Below, piece after piece: positions 31,316-40,990 of a stretch of 64,000 nucleotides of DNA. Within the stretch, counting starts at the first letter, position 1; every line of letters begins with the position of its first letter. The notes under the pieces are model-generated. The model saw only the letters and a list, made by a program, of their open reading frames with translations. It made no database searches and was not told the DNA's origin. The DNA lies in assembly GCF_029537235.1 (NCBI RefSeq), contig NZ_CP120638.1, positions 2,466,001 to 2,530,000 of the forward strand. The letters are read 5' to 3'. This DNA comes from Rhizobium sp. 32-5/1. GTDB taxonomy: Bacteria > Pseudomonadota > Alphaproteobacteria > Rhizobiales > Rhizobiaceae. Made by a program: the position numbers and the translations under genes.

Positions 31316-32086
31316 TTGATCACAAAGGCCGACCTGCCGATCGTGCGCCGTCTCGAGGCCGTCGGCTTCCGGGCCTGGCCTGCCGCGTCCGTCCATTACG
31401 ATGGCAGCTGGCTCATTCGTCTGACCGCAGGCCATCCCTCCAAGCGCCTCAATTCTCTCAATCCTCTGGATCCATCCGACTATCGCGATCTGGAAATCCG
31501 GCTGGAAAAGGCGGCCAAGCGGTTTTCGGATTACGGCTTGCCGCTAACCGTGCGCCAGTCGCCGCTGACGCCGCCGCAGATGAAAACGCTGATGGATGCG
31601 CAGGGCTGGTCCTTGCTGGGCGAAAGCATCGTCATGATGGCCGATATCGCGGCCAGCGATCTCGTCGACGGCATGGACTACCTGCCGATCCGCGACGTCG
31701 GGCGTTTCGTCGATGCGCGTATCCGGATTTGCGGCGACGACCCGCAGAGCAAGCCGGGCCTGACCGAGATCATCAATGCGATCCGTCCGGAAAGCGGGCT
31801 GTTCCTGTTCGAGGATGCGACGCTTGGGCCGACGGCCGTTTCGCTTGTCGTTCACGACAATGATCTGGCCGGCATCCTGCAGTTCGGCGTCACTGAGACG
31901 CTTCGCCGGCAGGGGATCGGCGCTTCGATCCTTGATGCCTCACTGCGCTGGGCAAGGCTGCGCGGCGCTCGCAAGGCTTGGCTGCAGGTCGAGGCTGAAA
32001 ACGACGCAGCGATCGCTCTTTATCGCAAGTTCGGTTTCAAGGACGTCTATCGCTACGTCTACCGTCGGCTGGATGCAGGATCATGA
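31316..32086 (+). CDS. GNAT-family N-acetyltransferase
   Basis: About 256 residues from the TTG at 31316, which has GGAGAG seven bases upstream. The C-terminal GNAT domain shows the acetyl-CoA loop ETLRRQGIGASILDASLRWAR and the beta-strand 6-7 region AIALYRKFGFKDVYRY. The N-terminal half is a variable domain. It lies between argJ and mutT and overlaps mutT by four bases (ATGA), so it belongs to an argJ-GNAT-mutT operon. The acceptor is unknown. Confidence 0.82.
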   Translation: MITKADLPIVRRLEAVGFRAWPAASVHYDGSWLIRLTAGHPSKRLNSLNPLDPSDYRDLEIRLEKAAKRFSDYGLPLTVRQSPLTPPQMKTLMDAQGWSLLGESIVMMADIAASDLVDGMDYLPIRDVGRFVDARIRICGDDPQSKPGLTEIINAIRPESGLFLFEDATLGPTAVSLVVHDNDLAGILQFGVTETLRRQGIGASILDASLRWARLRGARKAWLQVEAENDAAIALYRKFGFKDVYRYVYRRLDAGS

Positions 32087-32499
32087 CCGAGCCGGCCGGA
32101 AAACGCATTTTGCTGGTTGCCGCCTGCGCTTTGGTGGATAGCGACGGACGTGTCCTGCTGGCGCAACGGCCCGAGGGAAAATCGCTGGCGGGTCTCTGGG
32201 AGTTTCCCGGCGGCAAGGTCGAGCCCGGCGAGACGCCGGAGGAAACGCTGATCCGGGAGCTGGACGAGGAACTTGGCATCAAGACCAAGATTGCGTGCCT
32301 TGCGCCATTGACGTTCGCCAGCCACACCTATGACGATTTCCACCTTTTGATGCCGCTTTACGTCTGCCGCCGCTATGAGGGCGTGGCCCATGGGCGGGAG
32401 GGGCAGGCCCTGAAATGGGTCCGCCCCAAGGCCTTGCGCGATTATCGGATGCCGCCCGCCGACGAACCGCTGATCCCGTTTCTGATGGACCTGCTGTAG
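32083..32499 (+). CDS. mutT: 8-oxo-dGTP diphosphatase (Nudix)
   Basis: 138 residues. The Nudix box (GX5EX7REUXEEXGU) is complete at residues 44-66 (GKVEPGE, then RELDEELGI). It removes oxidised guanine nucleotides from the pool. The start overlaps the stop of the GNAT gene (ATGA). Length and the LLAQRPEGKSLAGLWEFPGG segment are typical of MutT rather than of general Nudix enzymes. Confidence 0.9.
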   Translation: MTEPAGKRILLVAACALVDSDGRVLLAQRPEGKSLAGLWEFPGGKVEPGETPEETLIRELDEELGIKTKIACLAPLTFASHTYDDFHLLMPLYVCRRYEGVAHGREGQALKWVRPKALRDYRMPPADEPLIPFLMDLL

Positions 32500-32742
32500 T
32501 CTCTTCCTCAGTGCCCGAACTTTGCTGTGTGTTGTCCTTGATGGGAGGTTTCGCACCGCGAAATCGCCGTTTCGTTAATCGAACGTTTATCATCTTCCAG
32601 CAAAATCGAACGCGTAAGGATTGCCGGTGTGCGTCCGGGGCGGGGCATCCTGTTTCCGGTACCGGTTTCGAATATGCACGGAGTTCAAACGAAGTCGTCT
32701 TTCCGCTTCGGGCCGTTGCAGATGAGTTTCGAGAGGCTGACT

Positions 32743-33063
32743 ATGGTGGACGACGATTTCTGGAGAACTGTTCAGGACAAGGATCTGGTTACCAGCCAGT
32801 CCCGCCGGACCGGTGTGCTCAATCTGTCGCTGCTGTTCGGCACGGCCGTGATCGCGCTGACGCTGATCCTGACACCGATGCTCGCCTCGAAGACCGACAA
32901 TCGCGTGCTGGCCAATGCGCCGTTCGACTATGACAATATTCAGACCGGTTCGATTCCATCCGGCAATGCGACGAAGCGCTATACGGTGCGCCGCAGTGTC
33001 CTGCAGGAAATGCCCGGTGCCGTCTGCATCATCGATAGCGATGGTACCAAAAGCGGTTGCTGA
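32743..33063 (+). CDS. Hypothetical single-span membrane protein next to the Flp pilin
   Basis: 106 residues from the ATG at 32743 (GAGAGG upstream). One hydrophobic segment (LNLSLLFGTAVIALTLILTPMLA, about residues 27-49) is followed by a polar tail with a Cys near the end (KSGC) and another (AVCIID). I do not recognise a family. It is 77 bases before the pilin gene in the same direction, so the two may be co-expressed. In-frame starts at 32629 or 32674 are possible but have weaker sites. Confidence 0.6.
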   Translation: MVDDDFWRTVQDKDLVTSQSRRTGVLNLSLLFGTAVIALTLILTPMLASKTDNRVLANAPFDYDNIQTGSIPSGNATKRYTVRRSVLQEMPGAVCIIDSDGTKSGC

Positions 33064-33140
33064 GTGCATGACACGAACCTGGGTGTGGTCGCTGCGTCCC
33101 GCGTTCTCGTTTAACGACGTTGCGAACAGGCCGGGGGCCC

Positions 33141-33314
33141 ATGAGAATTTTGATCCGCTTTCTGGCAAATGACACCGGGGCCACTGCCATCGAATATGGT
33201 CTGATCGCGGCCCTGATTTCGGTCAGCTTGATTGTCGGCCTGCAGGGCTTTTCAGACCAATTGCTGATCACTCTGACAACGATCAAGGATGCGATCGTCA
33301 ACGCAGGCACTTGA
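33141..33314 (+). CDS. Flp/Fap-type type IVb pilin
   Basis: 57 residues. The short leader ends in Gly and is followed by ATAIEYGLIAALISVSLIVG, the prepilin peptidase site plus hydrophobic helix of Flp pilins; the Glu at +4 after the cut is present. Such pilins build Tad/Cpa pili on the cell surface. No cpa/tad assembly genes are in the window, so this is an orphan or distant pilin gene. The start at 33141 gives the normal leader length. Confidence 0.88.
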   Translation: MRILIRFLANDTGATAIEYGLIAALISVSLIVGLQGFSDQLLITLTTIKDAIVNAGT

Positions 33315-33324
33315 GGACTGCGGC

Positions 33325-34208
33325 TTAATCGCCAATTTTCCGTTCCGGGACGCCCAACGCGTCCGATAGCCGGCGTTTTGCAGATCCCGGCGCCAGCGGC
33401 TTTTGTTGGCTTTCATGCGGTGCCCATCCGGAGAGGTAAATGATCGAGAAGGTGGCGCGGATGCGGCCGTCCGTATCCGAAAAGCGTTCGGCATAAATTT
33501 CGGCGGCTCTCAGGAAGAAACGGCGTGTCAGCGGCTTGCGGCTGCGGGTGGCCAGAGGATTGGTCATGCCCATGGCGCGCAAGTCCTTGAGCAGCGAAAA
33601 CAGCGAGGCATAACGCACGGTATAGTTTTCGCTGTCGGCGACCGGCAGGGCGAAGCCGGCGCGCTGCAGCAAAGCGCCGATGTCCCGGACATCGGCAAGG
33701 GGATCACCCGGGGACTGGCGCCGCCGGTCAGTTCGCTCTCAGTGGCAAGCAGCACCTCGCGCAATTCCTTCAGGGTGTCGTTGCCGGGGATCGCGGCCAG
33801 GAAAAGCCCGTCGGGCTTCAGTGCGCGGCGCACCTGGATGAAGACGCCGGGCGTATCGTTGGTCAGATGCAGCGACAGAGGCGAGACGATCAGGTTGACG
33901 GACTGAGGTTCCAGCGGCACGGTCTCGAGCGACGCCACGGAAAGCGCATTTTCGCCATTGCCAAACGCCTGGTCGATCTCGACGCGTTCGACCCTGTCAA
34001 CTTTGCCCGTCCGGGCAAGATGATCAGCCGTGACACCGGTATAGCCATGGAGTTCGACGGCCCGTTCGAAGTGGCGCTCGACGACGCTCAGCCGTTCGGC
34101 GAGGTCCTGTCCGGCAATTTCCAACAGAAACAGCGCCTTCGGATCGGCGTTGCGCAAAGCGCGCTTGCGGCGGGCCTCGACAAGCGGCTGGTCAAAAACG
34201 ATATCCAA
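33325..34208 (-). CDS. SAM-dependent methyltransferase (BioC-like; NDUFAF5-type) (frameshifted as read)
   Basis: When joined it is about 295 residues. It begins MDIVFDQPLVEARRKRAL and has the class I methyltransferase strand-loop parts PQSVNLIVSPLSLHLTNDTPGVFIQVRRALKPDGLFLAAIPG. This look is that of the BioC/NDUFAF5-like enzymes found next to comF and grxC in Rhizobiaceae. The frame breaks at 33697-33698, where TT in the sense strand should be TTT to give RVIPFADVRDIGALLQRAGF. It is divergent from comF. Confidence 0.78.
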
Positions 34209-34331
34209 TGTACTCTCTCCGGTAGAGGCTTTTGCAGGACACCTGCGCTCGGCATGGACTTAAGCGGTTCTGCAACGGCTTTAAAGTGTTCCGGTGACCT
34301 TTGCGCCCCAGATTCGGCGTGCGGTCCTGAA

Positions 34332-35180
34332 ATGCACCCGATATTGCGAGCATCGTGGCAGGAAAACGTGATCGACAGCGACGTCAATGACGGGGACGAA
34401 GAGATCAGGCGCAATCGCCTTGCCGCTCTGTTCGACGCATTGGGGAGCGGGCTGGGCAGGGGCTGGTCGGCTGCCGTCGATGTCGTCTATCCGCCGGTCT
34501 GTGTCGGCTGCGGCAGGATCGTCGGCCAGCATCGCGGCGTCTGCCCGGCCTGCTGGGCGACTTTGCGGCTGATCGAGCGGCCCTATTGCGAGGTGCTTGG
34601 CGCACCGTTCACCCATGATCTGGGGGCCGGCATTCTGTCGGCTGACGCGATCGCCAATCCGCCGGTCTTTGAGCGGCTGCGCTCGGTCGCCATTCATGAC
34701 GGAATTGCGCGGTCGCTGGTGCACGGGCTGAAATATCGCGACCGGACCGACCTTGCGGCGATGATGGCGCAGTGGATGGTGCGGGCGAGCGATGGTTCGG
34801 TGGCTGCCTGCGATGCCATCGTGCCGGTGCCGCTGCATGCCTTGCGGCTCTGGGGGCGGAAGTTCAACCAGTCCGCCGAGCTTGCCCGGGCGATTGCGCG
34901 GATTTCCGGAAAGCCCTATCTGCCGAATACATTGCTGCGGACCAAGCGCACCGCCCGCCAGGTCGGGCTCGGCGCTACGGCGCGGCAGGATAATGTTCGC
35001 GGCGCCTTCACGGTGCCGGAAAGCGGCAGGGCCGGTCTCTTTGGGAAAAGCATCGTGCTTGTCGATGACGTATACACCACCGGTGCCACCGTTTCCGCTG
35101 CCACCCGGGCGCTGAAGCGGGCCGGCGCCGGAGAAGTCACGGTTTTGACCTTTGCAAGAGCCGTCTCCGGTCTTATATGA
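34332..35180 (+). CDS. ComF-family phosphoribosyltransferase-like protein
   Basis: 282 residues. A CVGCG ... CPAC zinc-binding pair near residue 60 and the PRPP loop IVLVDDVYTTGATVSAA near the C terminus mark the ComF family. In naturally competent bacteria ComF helps DNA uptake; elsewhere its role is unknown. The start at 34332 is the first ATG of the open frame after the divergent promoter region. Upstream of grxC in the usual rhizobial order. Confidence 0.85.
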   Translation: MHPILRASWQENVIDSDVNDGDEEIRRNRLAALFDALGSGLGRGWSAAVDVVYPPVCVGCGRIVGQHRGVCPACWATLRLIERPYCEVLGAPFTHDLGAGILSADAIANPPVFERLRSVAIHDGIARSLVHGLKYRDRTDLAAMMAQWMVRASDGSVAACDAIVPVPLHALRLWGRKFNQSAELARAIARISGKPYLPNTLLRTKRTARQVGLGATARQDNVRGAFTVPESGRAGLFGKSIVLVDDVYTTGATVSAATRALKRAGAGEVTVLTFARAVSGLI

Positions 35181-35229
35181 CAAACCAAGGATTACCGGCA
35201 TGGGGCCGGCCAAGGAACAGGTAGAAGTC

Positions 35230-35487
35230 ATGGCGTCCGTCGTCATCTATACGCGTCAGTTTTGCGGATATTGCTCCGCTGCCAAGAAGCTTCTGGAGAC
35301 CAAGGGTGTGAAGTATGTGGAGCATGACGCCACCTACGCGCCTGAGGTGCGCCAGAAGATGATCGAGAAATCGAACGGCGGTACGACCTTCCCGCAAATC
35401 TTCATCGACAATATTCACGTCGGCGGCTGCGACGATCTGCAGGCGCTGGAACGAGCCGGCAAGCTCGATGGCATGCTGGCCGCTTAA
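35230..35487 (+). CDS. grxC: Glutaredoxin 3
   Basis: 85 residues, full length. The active site is C12-G-Y-C15, with Gly in place of the Pro usual in CPYC, as in many alphaproteobacterial GrxC proteins. The TTFPQIFIDNIHVGGCDDL segment carries the cis-Pro and the GG-D glutathione site. It reduces disulfides with glutathione. The start at 35230 (MASVVIYTRQ) was chosen over 35200. The stop is 9 bases before the nitrilase start, so the genes are co-transcribed. Confidence 0.94.
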   Translation: MASVVIYTRQFCGYCSAAKKLLETKGVKYVEHDATYAPEVRQKMIEKSNGGTTFPQIFIDNIHVGGCDDLQALERAGKLDGMLAA

Positions 35488-35496
35488 GGAGCACCC

Positions 35497-36354
35497 ATGA
35501 CCTTCAAGGCCGCAGCGATCCAGATGTGTTCCGGTGTCGACCCTGAGGTCAATGCCGTGACCATGGCACGCCTGGTGCGTGACGCCGCAGCGCAAGGGGC
35601 CTCCTACATCCAGACACCGGAAATGACCGGCGCGTTGCAGCGGGACCGGGCGGGGCTGCGGGTCGTGCTGCGCGACGAGGCAAACGACGTCATCGTCTCG
35701 ACGGCATCCGCGCTGGCTGCCGACCTCGGTATCCATCTGCATGTCGGCTCGACGGCAATTGCGCTTGCCGACGGCAAAATCGCCAATCGCGGCATTCTTT
35801 TTGGCCCGGACGGGGACAAAATCTGCCATTACGACAAGATCCACATGTTCGATGTCGACCTCGACAATGGCGAGAGCTGGCGGGAAAGTGCGGCCTATAC
35901 GCCGGGCAATGCTGCCCGGCTGGTCGATCTGCCCTTCGGGAAACTGGGTTTTGCCATCTGCTACGATGTCCGCTTTCCCGAACTGTTCCGCACCCAGGCG
36001 GTGGCCGGCGCGCAGATCATGTCGATCCCTGCCGCCTTCACGCGCCAGACCGGCGAGGCGCATTGGGAAATTCTGCTGCGGGCTCGCGCCATCGAAAACG
36101 GCATGTTCGTCATCGCCGCCGCGCAAGGCGGTCTGCATGAGGATGGCCGCGAGACCTACGGGCATTCGATGATCATCGATCCCTGGGGCCGGGTGCTGGC
36201 TTCCGCCGGCGGTACCGGCGAGAGCGTTGTGCTGGCCGATATCGACGTTTCCGCGGTTGCCGCGGCACGCGGAAAAATTCCCAACCTTAAAAATGCCCGT
36301 CCGTTTTCGCTTCAGGATCAGCCGCAACCGGCCTCCGGAGGCGTCGCCGCGTGA
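35497..36354 (+). CDS. Carbon-nitrogen hydrolase (Nit1/Nit2-like omega-amidase type)
   Basis: 285 residues. The nitrilase triad is complete: Glu42 (TPEMTG), Lys114 (YDKIHMFDVD) and Cys155 (ICYDVRFPEL). The YDKIHMFDVD and CYDVRFPE motifs place it in the Nit branch, which hydrolyses deaminated glutathione or alpha-keto acid amides, fitting its place next to grxC. The stop overlaps the DUF1178 start (GTG at 36351). Confidence 0.9.
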   Translation: MTFKAAAIQMCSGVDPEVNAVTMARLVRDAAAQGASYIQTPEMTGALQRDRAGLRVVLRDEANDVIVSTASALAADLGIHLHVGSTAIALADGKIANRGILFGPDGDKICHYDKIHMFDVDLDNGESWRESAAYTPGNAARLVDLPFGKLGFAICYDVRFPELFRTQAVAGAQIMSIPAAFTRQTGEAHWEILLRARAIENGMFVIAAAQGGLHEDGRETYGHSMIIDPWGRVLASAGGTGESVVLADIDVSAVAAARGKIPNLKNARPFSLQDQPQPASGGVAA

Positions 36355-36779
36355 TCCGCTTTACCCTCTCCTGTGATAACGACCATGCCTTCGAAGGCTG
36401 GTTTTCTTCCGGCGCGGACTATGACCGGCAGGCCGATCTCGGTCTCGTCACCTGTCCAGTCTGCGGTTCTTCCTCCGTCGGCAAGCAGCTGATGGTGCCT
36501 TCGGTCGCCACCGGCCGCAAGAAGGAGGAGACCCGGATGATGATGATGGATGAGGTGCACAAGCAGGCCGTGGCCAAGATCCGCGAGATCGTCACGACCA
36601 TTCGCGAAAACTCCGAGGACGTCGGTGAAAAATTCCCCGAGGAAGCCCGCAAGATCCATTATGGCGAAGCCGAGCAGCGCGGCCTGATCGGCAAGGCGAC
36701 GCTGCAGGAGGCGCGCGAACTCATCGATGAAGGCATCGAGATCGCGGCCCTTCCGACGCTGCCAGACGACGTCAACTGA
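36351..36779 (+). CDS. DUF1178 family protein
   Basis: 142 residues starting at GTG 36351. The N terminus has CDNDHAFEGWFSS and a CPVCGS zinc-knuckle-like pair; the C-terminal part is FPEEARKIHYGEAEQRGLIG, the DUF1178 hallmark. The function is unknown; genes of this family regularly follow grxC and nitrilase in rhizobia. It overlaps the nitrilase gene by four bases. Confidence 0.88.
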   Translation: MIRFTLSCDNDHAFEGWFSSGADYDRQADLGLVTCPVCGSSSVGKQLMVPSVATGRKKEETRMMMMDEVHKQAVAKIREIVTTIRENSEDVGEKFPEEARKIHYGEAEQRGLIGKATLQEARELIDEGIEIAALPTLPDDVN

Positions 36780-36780
36780 C

Positions 36781-37365
36781 ATGCAGCCGGCTGGAAGGCA
36801 TCTGGCCATCTATAATTTCGGCCTGTTTGTTGCACCATACGACGACCCAGCGGTTGAAGGGTTCCGGCTGCGCGAGCCGTTCAATTTCGACGCCGCTGCG
36901 CGGTCCGAGGGCTTTGTAGGTCGCTCCGGATATCAAGGCGAGCCCGGTCCGCGCTGTTGGGGAGAGCAGGTTTTCCCGCGCTTCATCCATGGCAGCGGAT
37001 TCGAGACAGCACCATCTTCGTTATCCCTCTGGGCGGATATCGAAAGCCTGATGGCCTTCACATACTCGGGCGTGCATGCCGATGCGCTCAAACATGCCCG
37101 CAACTGGAACGTCCAGCGGCAATGGCCGGCGCTGGTGCTCTGGTGGGTGGAGGCCGGGCGACGACCGGTCTGGGCAGACGGGGTTTCACGGCTGGAGCGG
37201 CTGCACGATCATGGGTCGGGGCCTAATGGTTTTACGTTCAAAGAACCCTTCACTGCCAGCGGTGAAGCCTGTGTCATCGACCGGGCACGCGTCCGGCAGA
37301 TTGCGCAGAACAACACCACAAGGCAGGGCCACCTGCTCGGGCATGTTCTGTCGCTGAAGGCATGA
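36781..37365 (+). CDS. DUF3291 domain protein
   Basis: 194 residues. Features of the family are visible: LAIYNFGLFVAPYDDPAVEGF at the start, LSLWADIESLMAFTYSGVHADALK in the middle and PALVLWWVEAGRRP plus GFTFKEPF at the end. These proteins have a ferredoxin-like antibiotic-monooxygenase fold, but no activity is known. It begins one base after the DUF1178 stop, so it probably ends the same operon. Confidence 0.8.
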   Translation: MQPAGRHLAIYNFGLFVAPYDDPAVEGFRLREPFNFDAAARSEGFVGRSGYQGEPGPRCWGEQVFPRFIHGSGFETAPSSLSLWADIESLMAFTYSGVHADALKHARNWNVQRQWPALVLWWVEAGRRPVWADGVSRLERLHDHGSGPNGFTFKEPFTASGEACVIDRARVRQIAQNNTTRQGHLLGHVLSLKA

Positions 37366-37400
37366 TAGCGCAGTGGCGGACCGCGGGGACGGCGGTTCTC

Positions 37401-38300
37401 TCAGAAGGTGATCTCAAGGCTGCGGAAGCGGCGTTGATGATCCGGCGTATCGGCGTCGTTGCGCTTCTTGCTGCCGTCATCGCTGAGGATGAGGGCAGTG
37501 CGCTGCCCGGTCTGGACGACGACCGCCTCCGGGGTCAGTTTCAGCAACGAAACGTCGTTGCGCTGGCGCGGTTCGGTATCGTCGCCATCCCATTCGTAAA
37601 GGGCGAAATCGCCTTTGGTGTCGTTCATCGGGCCGGCCAGGATCAGATAGGCGGGAGAGGCGATGCCTGTTGCGTCGATGCTGCGGATGCCGCGGCCGCC
37701 GAGATCAAGCGTCAGCGTCGGGCCAAGATCCGGCTCTGCTGCTTGCTCGACGACGTCAGCCGGATTGCGCAGCGGCACGAGGATCGCCCTGTTGTCATCG
37801 AGCGGGCCGCGAAAGCCGATCAGCAGGTGGCCATCAGGCGTGGAAGCGAGGCCTTCGATATCAATCAACGCTCCGGCACCGCCGATGGCGTCTTTCAGTA
37901 GGCCGCGCAGGGTAAAAAACGGCTGGTGTTCCGGAACAAGCACCGGGATGTCACCGCTGGCATCAAGCCGCGTTGCGAAGAAGACAGAGCGCTTCTTTGC
38001 GTTGCCGCCACTCTGCGGCCTGGAGTGCGAGGTAATCCAGTAGATGCGGTCGCCGATGCGGGCGCCCGCCTCGATGTCGCAGCCGTCATTGCCGAGGAAC
38101 GGCTTGAGATCGACCGACGCGACCGGCGCGGGCAATCCATGACGGTAGATGTTGAGCACGTTGATCTCGTCGCTGGCGACCGTGAAATGCGTGTCGTCGA
38201 GCGCAACTGTGGCGGAGGCCTCGATGAGGCCTTCATAGATGGTGAAACCGGGAGAGGCGTCGTCTTCGCCAGCCTCCTCGCGGATACCAGTCTCGCTCAT
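37401..38300 (-). CDS. DUF3616 domain protein
   Basis: 299 residues from the ATG at 38300, which overlaps the ubiG stop (ATGA). The sequence is a run of beta-rich repeats ([50 protein letters not shown]) matching the DUF3616 propeller-like family. No signal peptide is seen. The function is unknown; coupling to ubiG means co-expression, not necessarily shared function. Confidence 0.78.
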   Translation of the reverse strand: MSETGIREEAGEDDASPGFTIYEGLIEASATVALDDTHFTVASDEINVLNIYRHGLPAPVASVDLKPFLGNDGCDIEAGARIGDRIYWITSHSRPQSGGNAKKRSVFFATRLDASGDIPVLVPEHQPFFTLRGLLKDAIGGAGALIDIEGLASTPDGHLLIGFRGPLDDNRAILVPLRNPADVVEQAAEPDLGPTLTLDLGGRGIRSIDATGIASPAYLILAGPMNDTKGDFALYEWDGDDTEPRQRNDVSLLKLTPEAVVVQTGQRTALILSDDGSKKRNDADTPDHQRRFRSLEITF

Positions 38301-39043
38301 ATCGGGCGCCTGGCCACCAGCATGTAGTTGACGTCCATGTCCTTCGACAGGTTCCACTGGTTGGACAAGGGATTGAAGAAGACGCCGGTGCGGTCGGTGA
38401 TGTCGAGGCCGCTGGCGTTCAGCGGCTTTTCCAGCTCTTCCGGGCGGACCAGCTTTTCGAACTGATGGGTGCCGCGCGGCAGCCAGCGCAGGACGTTTTC
38501 GGCGGCGAAAATTGCCAGCGCCCGGGCTTTCAGGGTGCGGTTGATGGTGGCGACGAACATCATGCCGCCGGGCCGGACCATGGAGGCGCAGGTGCTGATG
38601 AAGAACTCGACATCGGCGACATGCTCGACCACTTCCATGTTGAGGATGACATCGAAGGTTTCGCCGGCTTGCGCCAGGGCCTCGGCCGTCACGGCGCGGT
38701 AATCGACCGACACGCCGCTGCCCTGTGCATGGGTCTTGGCGATCATGATGTTCTTTTCGGAAGCATCCGCTCCGACGACGTCGGCGCCCATGCGGGCCAT
38801 GGGCTCGGACAGGAGGCCGCCGCCGCAGCCGATATCGAGCACGCGCAGGCCTTTCAGCGGTTGCGGGGCCAGCGGATCACGGCCGAAGGCTGCTGAAACA
38901 CGGTCGCGGATATAGGTGAGGCGCACCGGATTGAACTTGTGCAAAGGCCGGAACTTGCCACGCGGATCCCACCATTCGGCGGCCATGGCGGAAAACCTGT
39001 CGACTTCGGCCTGATCGATCGTCGTGCGTGCCTGTTCGCTCAT
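38297..39043 (-). CDS. ubiG: Ubiquinone biosynthesis O-methyltransferase
   Basis: 248 residues, complete. The SAM motif [26 protein letters not shown] and the UbiG-typical opening [25 protein letters not shown] are present. It performs both O-methylations of ubiquinone synthesis. Its start overlaps the stop of an upstream Cys-rich gene and its stop overlaps DUF3616, making a coupled three-gene set. In related genomes lysC is usually the near divergent neighbour; here it lies 10 kb away. Confidence 0.95.
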   Translation of the reverse strand: MSEQARTTIDQAEVDRFSAMAAEWWDPRGKFRPLHKFNPVRLTYIRDRVSAAFGRDPLAPQPLKGLRVLDIGCGGGLLSEPMARMGADVVGADASEKNIMIAKTHAQGSGVSVDYRAVTAEALAQAGETFDVILNMEVVEHVADVEFFISTCASMVRPGGMMFVATINRTLKARALAIFAAENVLRWLPRGTHQFEKLVRPEELEKPLNASGLDITDRTGVFFNPLSNQWNLSKDMDVNYMLVARRPI

Positions 39044-39483
39044 CGCGTCCGTCCCTGTCCGTTTGTCTCTTTGAAGTCGGATGATCGGGCCGGAAAGTCA
39101 AGGGTTGCGGATGCCGCAGGGGCCACCCTGCGCCCCTTCAGGCAACGATCGAATTTCGGCAGCCTGTATTTCGGATGCTCGATCAGAAATTTCTGAAGCG
39201 CAGTCATCCTCTCCTCGAAACTGTCGAACGCCGTCTGGTTCAAGTTGGCGATGCAGGCCGGCAGGCGGGAGCAGGCATTGCCTGACAGGCCGATCTCGCG
39301 CTGGACACGGACCGTGGCGTTCTGGTGGGGCGAGACCAGCATCGCGCCGGTACAGGCCAGATCCCGGGCGCATTTCCGCGTTCTGCAGATCCTCCAGAGG
39401 CGATATTTGGTTGCGATAATGCGGCAGTGCCGTTCATGGCTGGCGGAAAGGCGTTTTTCATAATCCGTAAATTCGGCAGGCAT
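39040..39483 (-). CDS. Hypothetical Cys-rich protein upstream of ubiG
   Basis: 147 residues from the ATG at 39483, which has TTGGAG eight bases upstream; an upstream start at 39597 is possible but less likely. Six Cys fall in the middle ([39 protein letters not shown]), a pattern suggesting metal or disulfide bonding. No signal peptide. I do not recognise a named family. Its stop overlaps the ubiG start by four bases. Confidence 0.65.
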   Translation of the reverse strand: MPAEFTDYEKRLSASHERHCRIIATKYRLWRICRTRKCARDLACTGAMLVSPHQNATVRVQREIGLSGNACSRLPACIANLNQTAFDSFEERMTALQKFLIEHPKYRLPKFDRCLKGRRVAPAASATLDFPARSSDFKETNGQGRTR

Positions 39484-39994
39484 GGCGGGCTCCAAGGGTG
39501 AGGGCAGCCGACCGCGTTCACGCGGCGGCTTTCGCCCGTGTTTTGATGTTGTTTCATCCGTTTGCGCTCTCGCGACGGTCAGGATCGGCCGGGGCACATC
39601 GGGTGCCGGATTGAGTTAGAGTGAAGTGACACACGATGTGCCCCGTCTCGGTGGTTTTTACCTGCAACTCCGGTTTCTCGTCGGGGTGGCGGTACCATTT
39701 GCGGTACGGGGCAACACGAAAGAACCTTCGTGCTGCCTGGATATGTCTCACGACACATCCGTGGCCGGTCCTCCTATGTGCCGCACAGGCGCGCCCCGCC
39801 CTGTTTCAGGCGAGAGGGAAACCATTTTCTGCAGGCCCCTGCAGCCGCATCTGCGTTTCAAACGCAAACCGAAGGCACCGGCCCCGCCTCGCCGGCAACG
39901 CTCTCCGGTGTATCCGATGGCGGGACGGGAAGAGTATGGCACGGGTGCGTGAAGCGGGGATTTACGGGGATGAATTTTTTGGCGATGTGGCCGG
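39484..39994. other. 511-bp region without a convincing gene
   Basis: It lies between the Cys-rich gene (both promoters would be here) and the end of the LysR gene. Several overlapping open frames exist on both strands, but none has a good start, a domain or rhizobial composition. Small palindromes such as CTGCAGGCCCCTGCAG (39831-39846) and a TGCGTTTCAAACGCA repeat occur. It probably marks the left edge of the accessory block. Confidence 0.5.
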
Positions 39995-40890
39995 TCAGAG
40001 CAGATGCTGTCTACCCACTTTCATCACCTGCTGCGTCAGTTCCGACAGGCGGTCCGCCGCCAAGCGGTTGATCTGCCAGTAGAGGGGATGTCGAGCCAAC
40101 TGTCCGGTACGAGTTCCACGAGACACCCTTCGAGGATGTGCGTGCGGGTCAGATGCACCGGGTTCATGCCCCAGCCCATGCCCAACAGGCTGCCGCTGAC
40201 GAAGCTTTCCGTCGATGGCAGCCAGTGGGTCGGCAAAACCACGTCGCTTCCAAGGGTCTGCCGCACCCAGTCGTTCTGGAGCTTGTCCTTCTGGTTGAAA
40301 GTCAGTGCGGGTGCAGCGGCGATGGCCTGTGCGGTCACGCCGTCGGGAAAGTAGCGGGCCACGAAGTCGGGGCTGGCCGTGGCGTGATAGCGTAGCGCGC
40401 CCAGCGAAAAGCGCCGGCAGCCGACGATGGGCTTTTCGACGCTGGTGACGGCGGCGACGACGCGGCCGCGCTGCAGCCATTCCGCCGTGTGGTCCTGATC
40501 ATCGACCGAGACGTTCAGGAGATAGGCGGAGGATTTCGAGAAATTTGCGATGGCCTCAAGAAACCATGTGCCCAGGCTGTCGGCATTGGTGGCAAGCTGG
40601 AGCGTGACCCGGTGCTGCGGATCCGCGGGATCGGCAAGCGAGGGAAGATGCTCGAACAGGTCGCGCTCCAGCATGCCGACATTCTCGAAATGGCGGCACA
40701 GCCATTCGCCCTTTTCCGTTGCTGTGCACGGATTGCCGCGAACGACCAGCACGACGCCCAGCCGCTCCTCCAGCTGTTTGACGCGCTGCGAAACGGCAGA
40801 CGGCGTGACGTTGAGGATGCTAGCCGCCTTTTCGAAGCTGCCGGCGCGGACCACGGCCGAGACGGCGCGAAGGGCGGAATAGTCGAGCAC
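39995..40890 (-). CDS. LysR-family ArgP/LysG-type regulator (frameshifted near the 3' end)
   Basis: About 298 residues when joined. The N-terminal helix-turn-helix SFEKAASILNVTPSAVSQRVKQLEERLG and the following LVVRGNPCTATEKG match ArgP/LysG regulators of amino-acid export. The frame breaks in the run at 40084-40087 (CCCC should be CCCCC in the sense strand), after which LYWQINRLAADRLSEL completes the family's C terminus; read as given it ends early at 40036. It is divergent from a LysE exporter with 100 bases between, where TTAA-type LysR boxes (near 40900-40930) are seen. It should activate the exporter with lysine or arginine as ligand. Confidence 0.85.
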
Positions 40891-40990
40891 AGGGTTAGCC
40901 TTGCTTAATTGACGTAAGCTTATTTAACTACACTAAGTCGGAGCGACGGCCTATCGGAGAGCAACTCAATTTTTCGGATGATTGCACCGC

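Noticed and set aside
39626..40082. Overlapping plus-strand frames between the Cys-rich gene and the LysR gene
   Set aside because: None has a ribosome binding site or a plausible protein; they overlap each other in different frames and the last overlaps the real 3' end of the LysR gene.
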